A stretch of 64,000 nucleotides of DNA from the NCBI GenBank assembly GCA_963920705.1, contig OY987229.1:19039728-19103727 (forward strand). The letters run 5' to 3'. Below, one piece after another: positions 59,016-64,000 of this stretch (position 1 is the stretch's first letter; each line of letters begins with the position of its first letter). Source of the DNA: Odiellus spinosus (taxonomy: Eukaryota > Arthropoda > Arachnida > Opiliones > Phalangiidae). Below the pieces are notes generated by a model. That model did not search any database, was not told the origin of the DNA, and saw only the letters and a program-made list of their open reading frames with translations. The position numbers and the translations under genes were made by a program.

Positions 59016-59313
59016 AGCTACGTTCATACTAGGCCTTGGAATCGATTTAAACCGTTTCAAATTGTATCGCTGGAGTCGTGTGAACGGGAAACCGTCTTTT
59101 CTCAAATCGATTTGATTCTATTTCTCGAAACTGCTTCGGGAACTAGTTTCATACCGTTTCGGTTTCAACACCCGATATATGAAGCTATACAATAAATCGA
59201 TTTATAAAGATAATGAGTGAACGTGTGACGCTTAAAACGATTCCTGGCGATTTGAATATCATTTTGATTTCACCGTTTCAAATCTATTAAGAAATGCAAG
59301 TGCGACCGTAGCT
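59016..59313 (-). mobile_element. MITE family E, copy 7, complete
   Basis: 298 bp, AGCTACGTTCATACTAGGCC to GACCGTAGCT, with TA on both flanks. Directly abuts the half copy in the same orientation. The 116-codon plus frame 58845-59195 reads across both copies and repeats the peptide ETASGTSFIP, so it is a repeat product. Confidence 0.88.
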
Positions 59314-60597
59314 TATGTGTACAGAAAGCAGGTCCTAAATATATCTATTCGTACGTCCACGGAGTAGAGTTTAATAACGGGAAAGACGTGTTTACCAGCT
59401 AATTTCGGTTTAGATATGATATTGCTTCGTTAAACCTCGTTGCGTGTCAATCTTTTCTTAATTTCAATCTTGGGAAGCATCTAAATTCCATTTAAAACCC
59501 GATTTTCCCACGCAAATTAGTTCAATTTCAAGGGTGTATTTTAATATGCACGTTGCTCCGTATATATCCTAGTAACTTTAAGCCTAAGGTTAGACGAGAG
59601 AAGATCCTTCGGCCTTATACTTCGGTGGAATAGATTTAATTGGTGGCAGTTTCTCGCGAATAATTCACATTTTATATACTAATTCATTCCGAGTATGCAA
59701 TGGCTAGGAAGTCTAGTCCTTCCATTTTCTCTATAATAATATGCAGAGACTAATAGATCAAGTGATTCTATCACAATTTATTTTCAACGGTTTATATAAT
59801 TTTAACTTTTTCATGTTATTAAAATATTTTACTTCATTGGATCGAAGAGTTTTTAAGACACTTCAAAATAAATATGGCAATCATATATTTATAAAAAACA
59901 GAATTTTTACTGAATTGATGACTTAGAAAGGTGTGGGAAAAAGTGATTATGAGCAAAATTAAGTGTTTTATATTGTAATGTCGTAGAATATGTTGGATTT
60001 TTTTTTCAACGATTTCTCTGAAAATAGGATTAATTTCTATTTATTATTTCTCCGATAATTAACTTACTTCAAATCTAAACCTTTAATTAGGATACATTTT
60101 AATTACTTTCTCAGATGCAGGTTGTTTTAAAAACATTCTACGTATTCTAAGAATATTTAAAACAATTTTCGTATGTTTTATATGTAGTTTTTTAACGATC
60201 TTTAAGTAAAATGCTACACGAATTCTATTTGATCGGTGACAGAGTAACTTTATACTTGTCTTTAAGAGAAACCACTTCGTGAAATTGATCACGCGGTGGC
60301 TTGGAGAATTTATACATTCGTTCTACTGAATTCTCCAATTCATTGCGATTATATTGGGGATGGTGGTTTTAATCTTCTCATCTGTCATCCGGATGTCTCT
60401 CTCTCCCTCTCTCTTTTGAAATGGGGATTAGGATTAACCCGGTCGGGATTATAAGGCTAGCTGGAATTGATTGGGAAAGATCCTTCGAAGGACAGACTGG
60501 ACAGTTATATATGACTATATACTCGAGAACCAATCGAAGTACTCAAGAACGTGGGGTTAAAGATATTTTAAACCTATTTACTCATATACTTTACTTC
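59314..60597. other. A+T-rich stretch, nothing recognised
   Basis: Frames of 61-69 codons are unrecognised. Confidence 0.5.
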
Positions 60598-60841
60598 AGC
60601 CGCGTTCATACTAGAACTTGAAATCGATTTAAACCGTTTCGCTAGACTCATGTGAACAGGACTCGAAACTGCTTCGGGAACCAGTTTCATACCGATTCGG
60701 TTTCAACAACCGATACACGAAGTTACAATAAATCGATTTATAAAGATAATGCGTGAACATAAGACGCTTAAAACGATTCCTGGCGATTGGAATATCGGTT
60801 TGATTTTACCGTTTCAAATCGATTAAGAAATTACCGTAGCT
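60598..60841 (-). mobile_element. MITE family E, copy 8, shortened
   Basis: 244 bp, AGCCGCGTTCATACTAGAAC to TTACCGTAGCT, with one internal stretch missing between GTGAACAGG and ACTCGAAACTG. Core intact. Confidence 0.88.
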
Positions 60842-61382
60842 TTATTGTTCCACGTTCTATATTTTGAGTTCTCTCGTTTGAACCTGGCTTTAGACAAAAG
60901 TCTTTATAAGTACCAATTTTTATTATCTTTTAAGAGTCGATGCAAAAGCCTTTGGGGGGATTTATTTTGTGTATGGTGGCGTTTCGTCGTATTGCTTGGG
61001 AGAAAAAAACGAGTTTTCCCCCTCAGGATCAGAAATCTAGAAAGCTGAACGTGACCAACTGAAAGAGATTCCATTTTCCATCTTGCGCTTCGTGTACTGA
61101 TCGATGTATCAAGCAAATTCTTAAAACTTCTAGACTTTAGATGGCTTTGATATCAAGGTCGAAACTCTTATTATACCTTTTCTATAATAATTTGGAGCTC
61201 TCCATAAATTTTTGCTTATTCAAGGGGTTTAGTAACAACCCTGTAGGTATCACCAAAGAATAATATAGCTAAGGAATGGAAACTCTCTCGGTCCCCTACC
61301 CTTTTTTTTGTACGACGAAAACATAGACGTGCTGAAGTTCCGGTGGCTTGTGATTGGTCACCTCTAGTATTCCTCTAGTATT
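60842..61382. other. A+T-rich stretch, nothing recognised
   Basis: No supported feature. Confidence 0.5.
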
Positions 61383-61537
61383 AAAGGGAGAATGCAACCT
61401 AACAACAAGTGATTTTTATCGATTCCTATTCGTTTAAATAGGCCTAATCCACTAGTGAAAAAATTTACAAACGAATATTAACTAGAAATAAATTTAAAAC
61501 TTGCCATCAAAATAGGCTTAGCTGGATTCATGAATTG
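61383..61537 (+). repeat. Dispersed repeat D copy with TTAA start
   Basis: TTAA followed by AGGGAGAATGCAACCTAAC, then GTGATTTTTATCGATTCCTA, ATTAACTAGAAATAAATTT and AAATAGGCTTAGCTGGATTC. This copy shows the family left end most clearly. Confidence 0.82.
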
Positions 61538-62291
61538 AAAACATTTTACTTCTCATTTATGTTCAATAACGAAACAAAAACGAGGCTTTCCTAATGAAGT
61601 TCTATTAATTGGCCTATAAATAGAGCTAAGATTGATTGGATCTTATATCATGATGCCAAAAAATGCCCTTAAAAATATTGTATTGTTTCGTATTACTATA
61701 GTAACTCGAATATTTTTATTTTTAGCCATGCGGGGTATATTTATACGCGCTATATATTTGTAATCCAGCTAGCATCGCCTCTCTTCCTGTCGAAACGACA
61801 GTTTAACCGTAAAGTAGGCTATCCCGCGGGATATTAGTATCCCATTGGTGTATTTTCCGTTGTCTCGTTAAGTTGTCGCGAAAAGAAGGATCTCATTTAC
61901 TTTCCGCTTCCATAATCTTATCAAGTTATAGTCGAGATACTAACGTAAACAGCAGCGTGTACGCTATACACTGGGCTGCTTCGCGCTGGCGGGTATAGCT
62001 AGCTATCGGGATTGAGACTCCAAAACTTCCCTGTCCCTAACCTTACCCCTTTTCTTGTAAAATACACCTTTCTTTTCTCGCGTGCGAGCAGAACTGTCTC
62101 ATTTTTAGATACCCTCTAGGCCTCGGTCATACCTGTACCTAGCATCTCTATTCAGCGATGTGAAATTTTGAATGGATTTTGAGCAAGAATTTATATGTAT
62201 GCATACGTAAACAAGTTATGGATATCTTGGGTATAATACTTAATTTGAATATGCGTCTCTGCTCACTAAGCCTTCTCGTACAAGTTTCATA
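61538..62291. other. A+T-rich stretch, nothing recognised
   Basis: No supported feature. Confidence 0.5.
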
Positions 62292-62619
62292 TTAAAGGGA
62301 AACTTGGAGCTAGAAGCAGTCCATCTTGAAGCGAGTAATATTAATACAAGAGCATTGATAAGAATGTACATAATAAGTTTTCAAAACCTTGGGCAAAATA
62401 ATCCCTCAAAGAAACTTTATTCTCGTGGGGCTTAAAATAATTATTTTTCGCAACTTCGTACCTTTCTTATACCCCTCAAATATATAAAATAGTATTTTCA
62501 TATGTTAAACATTAAAGTTAGGGTGAAGATGAAATTGGTTCTACTACCTTATCAAAAATTAAGACGTATTTCGTGTAGGAAAGATTGCAGGAAAATGTTT
62601 CTCATCACCGTCCCTTTAA
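62292..62619. mobile_element. TTAA-flanked element, family P-like
   Basis: TTAA (62292-62295), AGGGAAACTTGGAGC at one end; CATCACCGTCCCT and TTAA (62616-62619) at the other; 320 bp between. The terminal repeats are short (about 9 bp). The right TTAA is part of the palindrome CCCTTTAAAGGG (62612-62623), so another end abuts it. Confidence 0.55.
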
Positions 62620-63780
62620 AGGGAGGAGCCATTATTTCTAGGACCTTATCGAATTAATTATAACTTCTAACATACGAATGTCATTCATATCGCTGTATAT
62701 AGTATTATTTTAGACGCGAGGAACTCTTTTGTTGTCTTCGTTACTATAGCTACGATACTTTAACTTTAACAAGATTGTCAAGCCTATTATGATAGGGTCT
62801 AAATCACTTTTTGAATACAGTATAAGATTTTAAACGAAAATTCAAATTTAGTGTTATATGTCACAAGTAAATCATGCTTCAAGTTTACAACAACTCATGT
62901 TATGATTGGTATCCCATTCTGAAAGTTTTGTCGTCAGAGCTTTCGCCCGAGGAGAGGTATAATCCAAAAACTAAACGCTTGAGATAAGGAATTTGAAATT
63001 GCCCTCTCTAGCGGTTGAGATTGGAACTAAGTAGGCGGTGCTAATATCGCGCTTAACTTTCTAGACTTTTATGGGGGGTGAAAATGTATCGACGGAAAAC
63101 AACTCTCCCCTCTCTCTTTCGCGAAACGAAAGAGCGTGTCTCGCCCGGCCGTCGCGATTTCCAGTCTGATTTACTCTAGAAAGAATATTCTGGGTGGTGT
63201 CGTTTTTACTACTGCTTACTACTTGATATTCAAAATTTTCGTTAGAAATAAATTTTGACCATAACTAGTCAAGTTCGTCTAAATTTGAGCCCCGGGAATA
63301 GCATGTCTATATGTTTAAAAGGGGGGGGGGGTTGTTATTACCAGCCAATGACCCCGCTTAAGGTAATAGCGTATATATCTATAGTGTTATAAGCAATCTG
63401 CTCGCGGTCGCACGATGCTTGTTTGCAGGTTCTTGACTATAAGTGCTTTTTTTTTCTCTTCTATTCGCGACAGATGCTCGCAATCTCACGTGGTTCGATA
63501 TCGAAGCGCACGAGATATCTTTTCCCGCGCTTTTTTTCTCCTTTAGCCAAGGCTTAAGTGCTCGGTTGATTGTATGTTAGTTTTGCGGTGAATTTATCCA
63601 AGATATCTTCTTCTTATTCTATATATATTCTTAAAACTAATAAGTACATTCTTAGGAAGGTTAATGGAGATTGTTTTTAATAGAGCGTAGTTTGAAGTAT
63701 AATTAAAATTATCTTGATAATCTTCAATATAAGATGCAATGATTGGTTTTACCATCAATTTGTTTATAGAATTTGAATAA
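62620..63780. other. A+T-rich stretch with a G run and a small hairpin
   Basis: CTCTTTCGCGAAACGAAAGAG near 63112-63133 is a short hairpin. A G run is at 63321-63331. No gene. Confidence 0.5.
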
Positions 63781-64000
63781 GTTTTCCCAGAAGCCGATGA
63801 AACCCTCCTTTGAAGTCTATTACTCCCGGGTCTTGTCTACCCCTCTCTGTATGGGTTATTCTCAAAAGGCGCGATTCGTACGCCTCCTAACGGTAGATAT
63901 TTTCGGAGCGGGAGCTCGTCGAGCGAATATCTCTAGCAGCCTTGGAATTCGTCCAAAAAACGTCGTCGTTTGTGGAGAGAGAGAATTTCCAATTTTCCGT
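63781..64000 (+). mobile_element. MITE family A, copy 6, cut by window end
   Basis: Starts at 63788 with CAGAAGCCGATGAAACCCTC and matches copy 1 closely for 213 bases. The left flank GTTTTCC (63781-63787) would be the 7-bp duplication; its partner is beyond the window. Confidence 0.92.

Noticed and set aside
58845-59195. 116-codon frame with repeated ETASGTSFIP
   Set aside because: The peptide repeat is the translation of two adjacent MITE E copies.

Overview
The window looks like nuclear DNA of an animal, probably an invertebrate. It is strongly A+T-rich, has long homopolymer and simple-sequence runs, carries many short non-autonomous transposons and minisatellites, and shows no dense coding. 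I cannot name the species. Pentamer TTAGG-type arrays occur, but only inside transposon-like elements, so they do not identify a lineage.

I find no convincing protein-coding gene, tRNA, rRNA or CRISPR array in 64 kb. The open frames are short, mostly lie inside repeats, and resemble nothing I recognise. Two G+C-richer open blocks (about 2.6-2.9 kb and 17.46-17.84 kb) are kept as weak, unrecognised candidates. The window is best read as intergenic DNA or very large introns.

Layout. Family A, a MITE of about 340 bp with 7-bp target-site duplications, has copies at 6.3, 13.3, 14.4, 22.7, 29.1 and 63.8 kb; the last runs off the window. Family B, about 281-291 bp and also with 7-bp duplications, has copies at 26.5, 27.8 and 55.3 kb; the last two differ at a single base. 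Several families are flanked by TTAA: M (ends AGTGAGGCTGTCAC), P (ends AGGGATA), D (AGGGAGAATG...TAGGCTTAGCTGG), H and J. Family E, about 280-300 bp with an unusually conserved core, is confined to 39.8-60.9 kb. Three foldback-like elements at 14.7, 16.0 and 49.4 kb have inverted arms of short repeated phrases around a TTAGG-type pentamer core. Minisatellites lie at 1.8, 4.4, 10.7-11.7, 23.8, 31.0-31.8, 41.8 and 46.6-47.6 kb.

History. Nesting gives relative ages: a foldback element lies inside A at 14.4 kb, A lies inside a P-type element at 22.4-23.2 kb, a smaller element lies inside E at 57.7 kb, and family G splits a minisatellite at 31.2 kb. Repeat layers, not genes, explain most of the structure I can see.
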